Positions 34,452 to 45,262 of a stretch of DNA of 64,000 nt are shown piece after piece. Source of the DNA: Anodontia alba. Taxonomy: Eukaryota; Mollusca; Bivalvia; Lucinida; Lucinidae. Each line of letters starts with the position of its first letter. Within the stretch, counting starts at the first letter, position 1. Made by a program: the position numbers and the translations under genes. A model generated the notes under the pieces. That model made no database searches and was not told the DNA's origin. It was given only the letters and a program-made list of their open reading frames with translations. The stretch covers positions 2,043,501 through 2,107,500 of the forward strand of contig OZ024825.1 in NCBI GenBank assembly GCA_964016985.1, written 5' to 3'.

Positions 34452-34962
34452 TTAATTTGGCATGTTATCACGACTGCTTATTTCCACAAGCATAACTGTA
34501 TTGTGAAAAGAAAATCGTAAGGAGATCTTCCAGAGGTGGTTGCAGAGAGTCAGTTTAGGTACGTTGTAGCATTGAAGGTGAGTGTCAGTTGAAATAAGGC
34601 TGAAATTTTCGCACAGTCGCTGATATTTGTAATCTCCGCAAAAACTGGAGTTTTACATGCCTGTCTGTCACCAAAACAGCAAAATCTGACCACCCTGGCA
34701 TCAGGAGAAAAAGGATTTTTGTTCTGTATTTGCTTTAAGGACTACAATTCTGGTCTGATAATATGCGAGACTAAATAAGCGGTCAAATTGCATTGTAATA
34801 TCGGTGACCTTACCAAAATGTCAGCTTTATTTCAACTGACACCCACTTTCAATGCAATCTAAACTGACTCTCCGCAATCACCTCCGGAAGATCTCATGTT
34901 TTTCTTTTCACAACACAGTGTTGTGCATGTGGAGGTAAGCAGCCGTGGTTATGTCAAATTAA
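34452..34962. mobile_element. Foldback element with long inverted arms
   Basis: TTAATTTGGCATGTTATCAC (left) pairs with GTGGTTATGTCAAATTAA (right). The inverted similarity continues about 150 bp inward, including AGATCTTCCAGAGGTGGTTG against its complement near 34880. About 200 bp of unique spacer separates the arms. No coding frame was found. Confidence 0.6.
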
Positions 34963-35221
34963 AATTGCAATGGAAAATTGTTTGCATCCAGTTGCATAGC
35001 CTGTCGGTTAGACAAAGCTAAACCCGATAACCCCAACTACCCGCACACAATTTGTCAATTTATTATCATCTGGTAAACTCTAATCGGAAGTCAATTGAGT
35101 GTCAACTAAAGATGTGAAATTCCGAAACTGCTATGAGGATTATCTTGTCACTACAACATGAGACAAGTGTTTAAATTCCACACACAAATATCAAAGTCAT
35201 TCTTCAGTTACCTGCTGGGCT

Positions 35222-35462
35222 TGACCTTTACCACTCTCTGGGCTAATTCAGCAGATGACAAACTGATATTTTTCTTATTTTTTCCAGAAAACAGGATTAG
35301 ACATTTCATGCAAATTGTCTTCACTGGAGACATTTTGCATGAAATGTCAAATCCAATTTTTGAGACAATTTGCATGAAATGTCAAATCCTATTTTCTGGG
35401 AAAAACAAGAAAAATATTTCAATATGTTGTCTGCTGAAAATTTTACTTAGGGTGCTTAGCAA
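35222..35462. mobile_element. Family E snapback element with tripled arm
   Basis: Starts GACCTTTACCACTCTCTGGG. The unit TTTGCATGAAATGTCAAATC occurs twice in direct orientation (about 35334 and 35369) opposite one inverted arm, so one arm was duplicated. Confidence 0.6.
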
Positions 35463-35698
35463 ACCACCAAACTGTACAGTAGCTTAAGTGGACATGATAC
35501 ACTTGGTAGGCTTTCTGCCATTTTAAAAGGGAGATAACTACACTGCCTTCCTGTTTGCTTTACTGCACATCAAACCCTTTCTGAAAAGGGTCTTCTCCAA
35601 ACAGAAGGAAAGAACTTGCTCCCCATAATCTTGACAGGGTTGCCTCCTCTGAAAATGTATCCTTTCTTCTGAACTACATGTATTATCACTCTGTTGAT

Positions 35699-35933
35699 TT
35701 TTTTTTTTTTTTTATTTGGGTTTTACGGCCCTTTCAAGAATATTTCACTTATATCGAGTCGATCGTTCATCGAAGGTGGGCGAAAACCGGAGAACCCGGA
35801 GAAAAACCACCTGACCATCCGTAAGCAGAACTTGGCTTTCCCACATATGACCCGAGCGAGGCTCGAACCACAGCGGTGAGAAACCTAATGGATTAAGAGT
35901 CAACTCTCTTATCCACTAGGCTACGGGGGCCCG
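35699..35933 (-). mobile_element. tRNA-derived SINE, minus strand, 15-bp target-site duplication
   Basis: On the minus strand: CCGTAGCCTAGTGGATAAGA (A box), B box GGTTCGAGCCTC, body, then GGGCCGTAAAACCCAAATAA and poly(A). TATCACTCTGTTGAT is duplicated exactly at 35684-35698 and 35934-35948. The 3' domain GGGCCRTAAAACC is shared with the SINE at 26.3 kb. Confidence 0.9.
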
Positions 35934-36629
35934 TATCACTCTGTTGATGAAATTTTTTTAGCTGACAAAAAATTGTGACATTTATTCTTCTTAAAAAAAA
36001 AATAAGAGCTGACATTTCACTGAGTCAATTTGAATGAAATTTCAAATCCTATTTTCAGGGATAGATGTCAAAACGCAGTCTGCTAGTATCTGAATTCAAA
36101 TAAAGTGAAACCGTAACACATAACCCACCGTAATCCTGTGGGCAAATAACTCTGTCAAAAATTGACAAAATTTGCCCATTAGCAATCCCAAACCAGATCA
36201 CCATAATATCAATGCACAAACAAAGTTTGGCAAAAACCTACTGAAATTTACTCAAGCTATCACCCGAAAATGAAAATACAGATAGAAAACAGGCATATGA
36301 CACGTACAACAGATGGACTAATGGATGGTCAGACACATGACCAACCAGAGTGAAACCATTATACTACGCACCCCCCCCCCCCCCACCCCTCTCACCTGCC
36401 CCCACAATGAGAAAAAGTATTTTAAACTGTAGTGAGCTTTAATTTTTGTTCAACATGTTAAATGTCACCCATACAAAGCTCCAGATAAAAGCAATGATTT
36501 TTATTTTACTTCTCCATGAAAATAATATGGGCTGCATCAAGTGAAAAAAGTGGAAAAATAAAACTGCAAGCCATGCACCATGCCCCGCCACACAGGGACA
36601 TACAATGTATTCCCTATGCACTTCTGTAG

Positions 36630-39300
36630 TATAAGGGCTGAAAACAATCTAAGTTAAACATGAAGAGAAGCAACAAACAGATATTTCATAACCAAAAAAA
36701 AAAAGAAAAAAAAACACTAAAAAGTCTGAGTTAAAAATGCAATAAAAAGTGATAAAAAATAATTTCAGGATTCTGAAAAAAACAATATGCATATCTTCAG
36801 ACCATGCTAAAAGCGTGTGTAAAGTTTCAAAAGGTTCAGCCTGAATATGTAGGAGTTGCGCGTACAAGGTACATACTCCCTATACATTTCTGTAGTATTA
36901 GGGCTCGAAAAAAGTCTAAGTTAAAAATGCACAAGATGTAATAAAAAATACTTTCAGGATTCTAAAAAAACAATATGCATATCTTCAGACCATCCTAAAA
37001 GCGTGTGTAAAGTTTCAAAAGGATTAGCCTAAAACAGTAGGAGGAGTTGCGGGCAGAAAGTACATACTCCCTATACATTTCTGTAGTATTAGAGCTCGAA
37101 AAAAGTCTAAGTTAAAAATGAAAAAAAAAAATGTAATAAAAAATAATTTCAGGATTCTGAAAAAACAATATGCATATCTTCAGACCATCCTAAAAGCGCT
37201 TGTAAAGTTTGAAAAGGATTAACAGAGTTCTCGGAAACGCCGAATCCGGCGTATTTTTACGCCTAGTTTTGCTTTTGTACGCGTAAAATTTCCTTCCGAG
37301 GATTCTCATTTACGCTAGATATTGCCACCGGACGTCTAAACTGAACTTCAAAGACGTACCGCGGACTTCCGAAATTTCTTTTGTCCGTCGAAATCGATAC
37401 CCGAGATGTCCAAAAATTGTCAAAAAGCCCGCCCACTTTTAACGAGTTGTATGATGTTTGCCCCGCCTACTTATTGGAAATTCGCTACCTGTGTTGACTG
37501 AGCTTTAAGGACGTCCCACTTTCTGCCTATGGGAGTTTTATTGACATCGGTGTCAAGCGTCGGCACCCTTTTGATGGCTGCGTGATCCCTGTGTGTATTT
37601 GTCATGCGTGCTGAGTTGATTAATTGATGTTTGTATAATTAAACTTTCTTCTGCGACACCTGAAAATATTCGGTGAAATTATATGAAGTCATTATTATTT
37701 TTAAATATTCACGTCTTTAAATCTTAAATTATTATTTTGCTAAGAACGTGTGTCGTCTGAAAACACCTCAACACTTCCGGGAGTTACCGAGTGAAATTAA
37801 ATAAATAAATAACAATTATGCACAGAACGCAAATTTAAATATTCGAATTTAGAAGCTTATGTTTTTCATGACAACAAAATCAATTTTTCAAAGGAGAAGA
37901 AAACATATTTTTCGTCAAAATTTTCGGAAAACCCGTTTCTAAATTCGTAGCCTTGTTCCGGCTGCGCTGTTTACCAGCGCGGAAAAGACGCAAAGTAAGT
38001 CTAAATATAGGCGAATTGCGATGGTTTTGCTTGCTATTCTCCGCGAACGAACGTATTGCTGTTGGTAACTCATCGAGAGCTGCCTTTTATTTGTTTGTTG
38101 TTGTACGAGTCGGCGCCGTTTTTCCGCAATTTTTGTGAAGTAAGCAACTCGCTCGCTCGTGTTGATCAGCTTCAATCCGAGCAAATATTTCATTAAATAC
38201 ATTTCTGCAAAATAATTTCAGCATAGTTTGTTTTTAAGAAAACATGTTTTGGGTGTTTTCTCTCATGTATTTTCTTTTCTTTTTTTCTTTCTCTGGGCTT
38301 TGAAACGAACACGAAGTTGGACCAATGTTGATGCTTTCTCTAAGGTCTGACATACAAGTACAGGCTTTCCAAAAAGATGCGATCGAATTTTAATAAGCGA
38401 TAAGGATATGTTTAAAACACATCTAAGAGAAGTCATGATGATTCTGTGTGACACTGAATTAAGAACCTCTGTTCTACTAAAGAAAGGGCAGACCGCCGCA
38501 GCAGGGAAAAAAGTTGGACTTCCTAGATTTTCCTGTTGGACTTCCAAATTTGAGGGGTAGGAAGTCTGGGACTTCCTGAGTCTGGAAGTCCTGTCACTAT
38601 TTCCTAAGCCCCAAAAGCTTTTGGATCTTTACCAGACACTCAGTGGTCTAGGTTAACTATGTTGAAAAATGAAGTTGTCGATACAGTCCTTAAATATTAA
38701 GTTTTCATATTTAGCCGAAAACTCCCAAGTTTTCTAGGTCAAACTCCTATTTTTCAATTTTAACTCCACCTTTTCTCAGAGATGGATTCTTAAACTCCTG
38801 CTTTCAAAATCCTAATGAGAACTCTGGATTAACCTAAAACTGTAGGAGGAGTTGCGGGCAGAAGGTACATGTACATACTCTCTATACACTTCTGTAGTAT
38901 TAGGGCTCGAAAAAAGTCTAAGTTAAAAATTAAAAAAATGTGATAAAAAATAATTTCAGGATTCTAAAAATTCAATATGCACATCTTCAGACCATCCTAA
39001 AAGTGCCTGTAAAGTTTGAAAAGGATTGGCCTAAAACTGTAGGAGGAGTTGCGGGCAGAAGGTACATACTCCCAATATATTTCTGTAGTATTAGGGCTCA
39101 AAAAAAGTCTAAGTTAAAAATGAAAAAAAAAATGTGATAAAAAATAATTTCAGGATTCTGAAAAAACAATATGCATATCTTCAGACCATCCTATAAGTGC
39201 CTGTAAAGTTTGAAAAGGATTGGCCTAAAACTGTAGGAGGAGTTGCGGGCAGACGAATGGTGGGGGCGCTGATGGATGGAAGGACAGACATACAGATAGA
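36630..39300. repeat. Tandem array of ~175-190-bp intronic repeat (interrupted)
   Basis: At least five diverged units carry AAAAAAGTCTAAGTTAAAAA, CAATATGCATATCTTCAGAC and GGAGGAGTTGCGGGCAG: about 36640-36860, 36890-37060, 37070-37223, 38834-39060 and 39061-39255. The 1.6-kb element interrupts the third and fourth. The array ends in a hairpin, ATACCCCGCCAC...GTGGCGGGGCAT (39338-39367). Confidence 0.75.
37224..38825. mobile_element. 1.6-kb element with AGAGTTCTC inverted ends and exact 8-bp target duplication
   Basis: The ends AGAGTTCTC and GAGAACTCT are flanked by identical GGATTAAC (37216-37223 and 38826-38833). The insertion lies in a tandem repeat whose uninterrupted version reads GGATTGGCCTAAAACTG elsewhere. 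The left half is unusually rich in CpG for this window. It carries GC-box-like CCCGCCC (37428) and CCCCGCC motifs and an ETS-like CACTTCCGGG (37772). The right quarter carries repeated GGACTTCC and ACTCCTATTTT motifs. The longest frames have no recognisable transposase. An 8-bp duplication fits hAT-like or KDZ-like elements but does not decide between them. Confidence 0.75.
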
Positions 39301-39842
39301 CGGACGGACACTCAAAATTTCAGAGGGTATAACATAATACCCCGCCACTTTTTTGGTGGCGGGGCATAAAAAAGAATATTATATATATATTAATAGATTT
39401 TGGTTGATAAATGCATTTGATCTGGAGCTGTACATCAGTTGTCACCTGCACTCAAAGAAGGCTTCAAAGTTTGATAACTGATTTATACTGTCAATATACT
39501 GTCCCAAAACTCAATCCCTAACACTGATTAAATCTGAATAGAATATTTTCTCCTTCAAGCATTTAACCTTTTCCACTCTCTCTGGGCATATTCAACAGAC
39601 AACAAATTCATATTTTTCCTATTTTTTGGGGAAAATAGGCTCCAACTGGAGACAATTTGCATGAACTGTCAAAGCCTATTTTGGGGGGAAAAATATTTCA
39701 AAATATCATGATGAAATTATTACCCAGAGTGCTAAGCATTAATAATAAGATCAAATATGATCAAATCTAATTATGACAAAATCAAAAGATATTAATCTGT
39801 TCACCTCAGAATTCTAGAAACGGACTTTTCCATTTTTAATGC

Positions 39843-40047
39843 TTAAACAGCACTCCGAGAAAAAAATTCAGCAGACGACATTCTGAAATATTTTTCTTAT
39901 TTATACCAGAAAACAGGCATTGATATTTCATGCAAATTGTCTCCACTGAATCTGCATGAAGTGCCAGATCCTATTTTCTGTGAAAAGTAAGAAAAATATT
40001 ATCAGTTTGTTGCCTGCTGAATTTGCCCATAGCATGGAAAGTGTTAA
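39843..40047. mobile_element. Family E snapback element
   Basis: TTAAACAGCACTCCGAGAAA to CATGGAAAGTGTTAA. GATATTTCATGCAAATTGTC and GAATCTGCATGAAGTGCCAG form the central stem. A related, less complete copy is at 39564-39752. Confidence 0.65.
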
Positions 40048-40242
40048 CCCTTGTTCTGCTGAATAAATTAAGATGCCATGCCTACTTCTAATTTTCAGCC
40101 AATCAGATTACTTGATCCTGATTGTTGCTATAAATTCGCATACTTAATGGCAAACAGTGCAGATGCAGAAGCCAACTGATCTGGATCTACACTGTTTGCA
40201 AAGACAGAGTATATCCGGGTTCAGCAGGACAAGGGTATTTAA
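40044..40242 (-). mobile_element. Family A MITE sharing a TTAA with a Family E element
   Basis: TTAACCCTTGTTCTGCTGAA to CAGCAGGACAAGGGTATTTAA. A central deletion removes part of the hairpin. Its left TTAA (40044-40047) is the right terminus of the Family E snapback at 39843-40047. Confidence 0.78.
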
Positions 40243-40300
40243 ATATGATATTTTTCCTTCAAGCATTTGATAAGATCAAAATGACAAATATGATCAAATT

Positions 40301-40497
40301 TAACCCTTTCAGCCCCACAGACAAAAGCAAATACATGTGGAGATTCAGATGATGGCTCATGGTAATGAGCCATCTTATCTGGATCTACACTGTTTGTCAT
40401 TCTGATCTTAGACTGAAACCCCTTTTTGCATCAGTGAACATGTCTAAATTCAATGATGGGAGAGACCACTTCAGGACCAAGGGATGAAAGTGTTAAT
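40301..40497 (+). mobile_element. TTAA-flanked MITE with TTAACCCTTTCAGCCC ends
   Basis: TTAACCCTTTCAGCCCCACA pairs with AAGGGATGAAAGTGTTAA. The interior hairpin is GATGGCTCAT/ATGAGCCATC, followed by TATCTGGATCTACACTGTTT. A diverged relative lies at about 20979-21170. This is a further terminal type with the same core side. Confidence 0.55.
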
Positions 40498-40559
40498 TAT
40501 GACAAGATCTAGAAATATTAATTTGTTCACCCAAGTTCCTGAAATGGGCTATTCCATCT

Positions 40560-40771
40560 TTAACTCTTAGAGGGCCAATCACACTTGCAGCAGACGACAC
40601 TTTTAAATATATATTTTTAATTATTTTTTTTTAGAAAATAAATCTTGAAATTTCATGTGAATCATCTGCCAAGCAGATGATTCACATGAAATTTCAAGGC
40701 TTATTTCTAAGAAAATTAGAAATTTAAGAATGTCGTCTGCTATAAGTTCTCCTCAGCGCTTTAAGGGTTAA
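40560..40771. mobile_element. Family E snapback element; a second, partial one follows to 40958
   Basis: TTAACTCTTAGAGGGCCAAT to GCGCTTTAAGGGTTAA, with the stem TTTCATGTGAATCATCTGCC and complement. A shorter relative at 40786-40950 keeps GAGACAATCTGCATGAAATG. Confidence 0.65.
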
Positions 40772-41144
40772 TGTTTATCACTAATTTTCAGCAGACACCA
40801 TTTTGAATTTTTTTTTTCCAGAAAATAGGCTTTGACATTTTCTTTGGAGACAATCTGCATGAAATGTCAAAACCTATTTTCTGGGAAAAATAAGAAAAAT
40901 ATTACCAATTTGTCTTCTGCTGAATTAGCCCAGATCAGTGGTAAAGCTTAATAAGATCAAATATGATCAAATTTAATTACTACCCCTTTTTGCAACAGTG
41001 AACATGTCCCAATTCAATGATGGGAGAGTCCACTTCAAAAACTAGGTGATAAAAGAGTTAATTATGACATCATCAAGAAGTACATGTACATGTGTATTAA
41101 TCCCTTCTTCCCAGAGTTCCCAGGGCTCTACCATCTTTAAGGTT

Positions 41145-41564
41145 TAGGCCAAATAAAAGAATATGTGTTTAGGGTAACATGTTAGAAAAAAAATAGGTTG
41201 GGTAGGGATTCTTTTTTTTTTTTATTTTTTTACATTTTTATGTAAAATTTTACCATAATTATCAAATATATTTGGAGTTCACACATACTTCACATAAAAT
41301 TTTACTAAGTCTGTTTGGCTATCCTTAAAATAGATGTGTCTAAAAGTACAGATAGAATGGCAAACAGTGTAGACCCTGATCAAACTGCTCCTGTAGGAGC
41401 AGTTTGATCTTGGTCTACGCTGTCTGCATAGACCTACTTGTTCGAATATTTAGCATAAATATTTTATCCAAGTAAAACAGAAAAAAAAATTGCTAGGTTT
41501 CTTCAAGAAAATTAGGTTGAGCAGGGTTGCCCTAAACACACAAATTTATTTTCATTTGGCCTTA
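41145..41564. mobile_element. Family I MITE (TTAGGCCAAATAAAA ends) with the shared core
   Basis: TTAGGCCAAATAAAAGAATA (left) pairs with TATTTTCATTTGGCCTTA (right), plus subterminal TTAGGGTAACATGT/TTGCCCTAAACAC. The interior has the core hairpin: AACAGTGTAGACCCTGATCA, AACTGCTCCTGTAGGAGCAGTT, then GATCTTGGTCTACGCTGT. Confidence 0.75.
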
Positions 41565-41589
41565 GCACCCGCGTGGGGGGGGGGGGGGG

Positions 41590-41775
41590 GGAATTTTTTT
41601 ATTATTATTTTTCTCCCAAATAGGCTTTGAGAGTGGTGCATGCAAATTGTTTCCTTTGGAGACAATTTGCATGAAATGTGAAAGCCTATTTTCTGGGAAA
41701 ACAAAAAAGAAAAGCATTATCACTTTGTCATCTGCTCCATATGCTCATAGGGATGCAAAGTGTTCATTTGCTAAT
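41590..41775. mobile_element. Family E snapback element
   Basis: The stem GCATGCAAATTGTTTCC, TTTGG turn, GAGACAATTTGCATGAAATG lies between AATAGGCTTTGA and GCCTATTTTCTGGGAAAA. A G-run (41578-41590) marks its left edge. Confidence 0.55.
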
Positions 41776-42482
41776 AAACTATCAACTACATGCAGCTAAC
41801 ATAAGCAGCATATTCCAGTCAACAGGTTGCTTTTATTTGTGTCCTTAAAATATTTAATGCTAATTAAATATTCAAAACGGCAGCACCCATGCTCATACAT
41901 GTATTTATGAAAAATGTAAACTACAATATCTTCAATACTTCTTAACAGATTTTGAACGAATTTGCACCAAGATGCTTGTATTTTAAAACTGAATATTTTC
42001 AGGCCAACACTGCATGTTGTAGGCTTTTCCCGTCATGGTGTATATACAGTAGTGGCCAGGGTTTTCCCTGACTCCCATTTTGGCAGTCCATACCCCAAAA
42101 CCTTGTTCTGGACCCTCAAAAGAGGGGCGAGTGTCTTGAGTGATGCAATTATGGTCAAACCAAAATTTAATTGACTTTGTATTTTAATCTACACACATTT
42201 GTGATATAAAGGGCAAGAATGACAAGAATTAAGGCAATATCTAACCCATAAAGCACTAAGCAAATCATAGCACAGAGCTTGCATTAAGGGAAGTCTGGGA
42301 GTCAGAGACTCCCAAAAATTGCCCTGGGACTTCAAAAAATGAATGCCAGAAGTCTGAGATTCCCAACTTTTAAAGATATTTAGTCATTTATAACAAAAAT
42401 TTAGAATGAATTTATGTGTTATTTAGCTTAAGAATGACTGTTTTACTTAAACAAAACAAACTTCATAGTGTTGTCTTGCTCT

Positions 42483-42672
42483 GCTGTAGTTGCACTTAGT
42501 GCTTTAAAGGTATATTGATGTAGTTGCACTTAGTGCTTTAAAGGTATATTGCTGTAGTTGCACTTAGTGCTTTAAAGGTGTACTGCTGTAGTTGCACTTA
42601 GAGCTTTAAAAGTATATTGCTGTAGTTGCACTTAGTGCTTTAAGTGCTGTAGTTGCACTTAGTGCTTTAAGG
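42483..42672. repeat. 34-bp tandem repeat, about 5.5 copies
   Basis: GCTGTAGTTGCACTTAGTGC then TTTAAAGGTATATT, period 34. The last copies are shortened to about 24 bp. It lies within a CAGGGTTCTCA-type remnant. Confidence 0.85.
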
Positions 42673-42792
42673 GTTACTCTTGAAAACAACAAACCCCTAA
42701 ATCTTATTAAATGACCTCTTAACTCCACATAAGGGAGTCCCTGGATCCTCATTTTAAAACCTGAGAGAAAACCCTGAGTGACTTTAAGGGAC

Positions 42793-43165
42793 TTAAGGCC
42801 AAATAAAAAAAAATATGTGTGTTTAGGGTAACATGTTAGAAAAAATAGATAAGGTAGGTAGGGACTCTTTTTTCTTTTTTTTTACCATAATTATCAAATA
42901 TATTTGGACTTTTTGGCTATCCTTAGATGTGTCTAAAAGTACTGATAGAATGGCAAACAGTGTAGATCCTGATCAAACTGCTCCTGTAGGAGCAGTTTGA
43001 TCTGGGTCTACACTGTTTGCTCAGACCTATTTGCCCGAATATTTAGCATAAATATTTTATCCTAGTAGAACAGGAAGAAAAAATGCTAGGTTTCACCAGG
43101 AAAATTAGGTAGGGTAGGATTTCCCTAAACACATATATTTTTTTTTTTTTTTTTACTTGGCCTAA
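42793..43165. mobile_element. Family I MITE, second copy
   Basis: TTAAGGCCAAATAAAAAAAA to TTTTTACTTGGCCTAA. The core hairpin is complete (AACAGTGTAGATCCTGATCA and TGATCTGGGTCTACACTGTT). An end fragment also occurs near 50150-50215. Confidence 0.75.
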
Positions 43166-43653
43166 CTTGACTTGTGCATTAAAATGACATACACTGAATG
43201 ATTGATATATTCTATTCATCTCCACATCTACTGGATTACAATTTATCACTACCACCGTGATTTTCTTTTCACTTTAATATAAAAAAAACTCTTCCATGCA
43301 TTTACATCATGTATAAATTTCTAGCATGAATATATTATATGATTCAACATGTACATTGGAACCAGTCCTTTTTTTTTTTTTTTTTATTTTTTCCCCCAAT
43401 AATTTTTGCTATAACTGTGAAATCAATAAAAAACAAGTCATGACCTATTCCAAATCACAATGAGTGATGAACATAGTTTTCTTTTATTATAAAAACCTCA
43501 TCATAACTAGAGTGCTGAGTTATAACATTTAAATAGTTAGGGTAGATAAAGTATAGTAAGTAGTTAGGATAGACACAGTATAGTAAATAGTTAGGGTAGA
43601 CATAGTATACATCCTCTTATCAACATTATTGAACTGAACATATCCAAACTTAC

Positions 43654-43836
43654 CCTATCAAAGTCCGGTGAGTCATGCCTTGTTGGACTGTCAGCACTTC
43701 GTAATCCACGTCGTAGAAGAAGGTCATAAGGGTCTCCTTTACTGCCAATACAGAATTTTGACTTGTGTTTTGTAAGAAGATGTGGAGACTTGAACAACAT
43801 TTTACAGTCATGGCATTCTAAATCGCGGGTAGCCAT
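43654..43836 (-). CDS. CCDC17: CCDC17-like gene, first coding exon (zinc finger)
   Basis: This exon encodes 61 residues. I chose the ATG at 43836 because it has a good start context (A at -3, G at +4); an in-frame ATG 12 codons upstream has a weaker one. The peptide carries Cys8, Cys11, His24 and Cys29, a C-x2-C-x12-H-x4-C finger ending in FCIG, followed by a basic, Ser/Asp-rich stretch. That finger spacing and the FCIG ending match the N terminus of vertebrate CCDC17, as far as I recall it. The exon ends in AGG before a GTAAGT donor, phase 0. CCDC17 is a poorly characterised coiled-coil protein, so a role should not be read from this. No convincing acceptor lies just upstream of the ATG, so 5'UTR probably continues there. 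Exon and splice calls are firm; the family call rests on finger spacing and downstream exon similarity. Confidence 0.75.
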
Positions 43837-44029
43837 AGTTGGTGAATTAATAACCAAATTTGTGTTAAACATGGGAAAAGACAGTTATTTGTGTTGATTG
43901 TATCAAAGTTGTCAGTGGATCACATTACTATTTGGAAATCTTGTTAAATACCATTATTCTAGTAGTAGACGCCTACATGGCTGCATACAGCTTTACATAC
44001 AATGTTTTATTGCCTCTTCACTTCATCAC

Positions 44030-44450
44030 ACATACTGTACAGTAAATGTCCTAAAATTTCAAGCAATTTATTCCAAACTTTTCTGAACTAAATTTTGTTT
44101 TACATGCATCTGTTTCACAAAATACTTGGTGGAATGGCAAACAGTGTAGCAGTGATTTTTTACCTGCGAGTCACGCTTCATATACTCATAATTTTTCTCT
44201 AGGACTCACAAACCACACATGTGAATCCCTGGACTCACAAAATACAGAAGCCAACTGATGTACATTGTAAAATAATTTAGGGACTAATAATGTTATCATG
44301 GGACTCATTGAATTTCAACCACTTGAGTCTCTTGTACTCATGAAAAAAATCAAACTGTATATATATAAAAAAAAATCACTGGTGCAGACTCTGATCAGTT
44401 TGCCATTCTGTCAGAAAAGTTGATGAATGAATTTTTAGGACACTAATTGT
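44030..44450. mobile_element. Family J MITE carrying a nested CAGTGATTTTTT element
   Basis: The outer arms AGTAAATGTCCTAAAATTTC and TTTTTAGGACACTAAT surround a core cut after AACAGTGTAG. The insert (44150-44381, 232 bp) has CAGTGATTTTTT/AAAAAATCACTG-like ends and sits between GTGTAG and GTGCAG, a probable imperfect target duplication. Confidence 0.6.
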
Positions 44451-44929
44451 ACACAGAAATAGAATCCGGAGCAGCTAAACACACACAAATGATTCTTCAA
44501 TTTCAACCAGGAAACAAAATCCACTCTTGCCACCAGGTATTCTTGTTTCACTGAAACAAAAGAGACAGATACGTGCAACTTCATTAGGAATTTAGACATC
44601 GCTCCAGTTTAACAAGACATTTTTTTCAACCATAAAGTATTGATATTTTTTCTTATTTCTTCATAAAAACATACTGTATTCAACTGAATTACCGCACTGT
44701 GCACTTAGATTTTTCAAAAAATACTGGGAAAAATTGTGGTAAAATTTGTACACTTAACAAAAAAAAAAAAAAAAGATCAACAAAGGACTTATCAAATGAT
44801 GCTTATGCGATGTTTTTTTCTTGTGTTTTTTGTCCGATTTTTCACTTCATAAAAACATATTGTCACCTCAGCGCAAAAAGTCAATAATTCCATTAAAATA
44901 TATAAGGAGTTACGGACTTTTTGCGCAAA

Positions 44930-45015
44930 GGTGAAGAATTATTATGTTGTGGGTACTCATTTGAACTGCATCGACGTTGATGCAATTCAAATGGGTACCC
45001 ACAACATATGCCTTT
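44930..45015. mobile_element. Family F hairpin core
   Basis: ATGTTGTGGGTACTCATTTG then AACTGCATCGACG, TTGATGCAATTCAAATGGGT and CCCACAACAT. A separate stem, CTCAGCGCAAAAAGTC/GACTTTTTGCGCAAAGG, lies just to its left (about 44868-44932). Confidence 0.65.
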
Positions 45016-45127
45016 ATAAAGAAGTGAAATGTGGTTGTTTGATTTATTTATTCATAAACTCTTAAAGTGTAAATTCCTTTGGGCTGTTGAGACTTGCAAT
45101 TTGCAAAACTGTAACCCATTTATAGAC

Positions 45128-45262
45128 TGAATAATTTCGGTGCACGACACTTCGTCGAAAGACAGTTGGTCGACAGGTCACTTTGTCGACAGATGTTAGT
45201 CGAATGTCCATTTCGTGAAATAACCAGTTGGTCGACAATTTTTTCATAGGTGCGACAAATGG
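45128..45262. repeat. Cluster of TTGGTCGACA-type motifs
   Basis: TTCGTCGAAAGACAGTTGGT, CGACAGGTCACTTTGTCGAC, TTAGTCGAATGTCC, AGTTGGTCGACAATT and AATGGTCGAAAGTTG follow each other within 135 bp. They are short degenerate repeats of the kind found near transposon termini. Function is unknown. Confidence 0.5.

Noticed and set aside
43837..43872. Upstream in-frame ATG of the CCDC17-like first exon (MFNTNLVINSPT extension)
   Set aside because: Weaker start context than the ATG at 43836, and the 12 extra residues do not resemble the family's N terminus.
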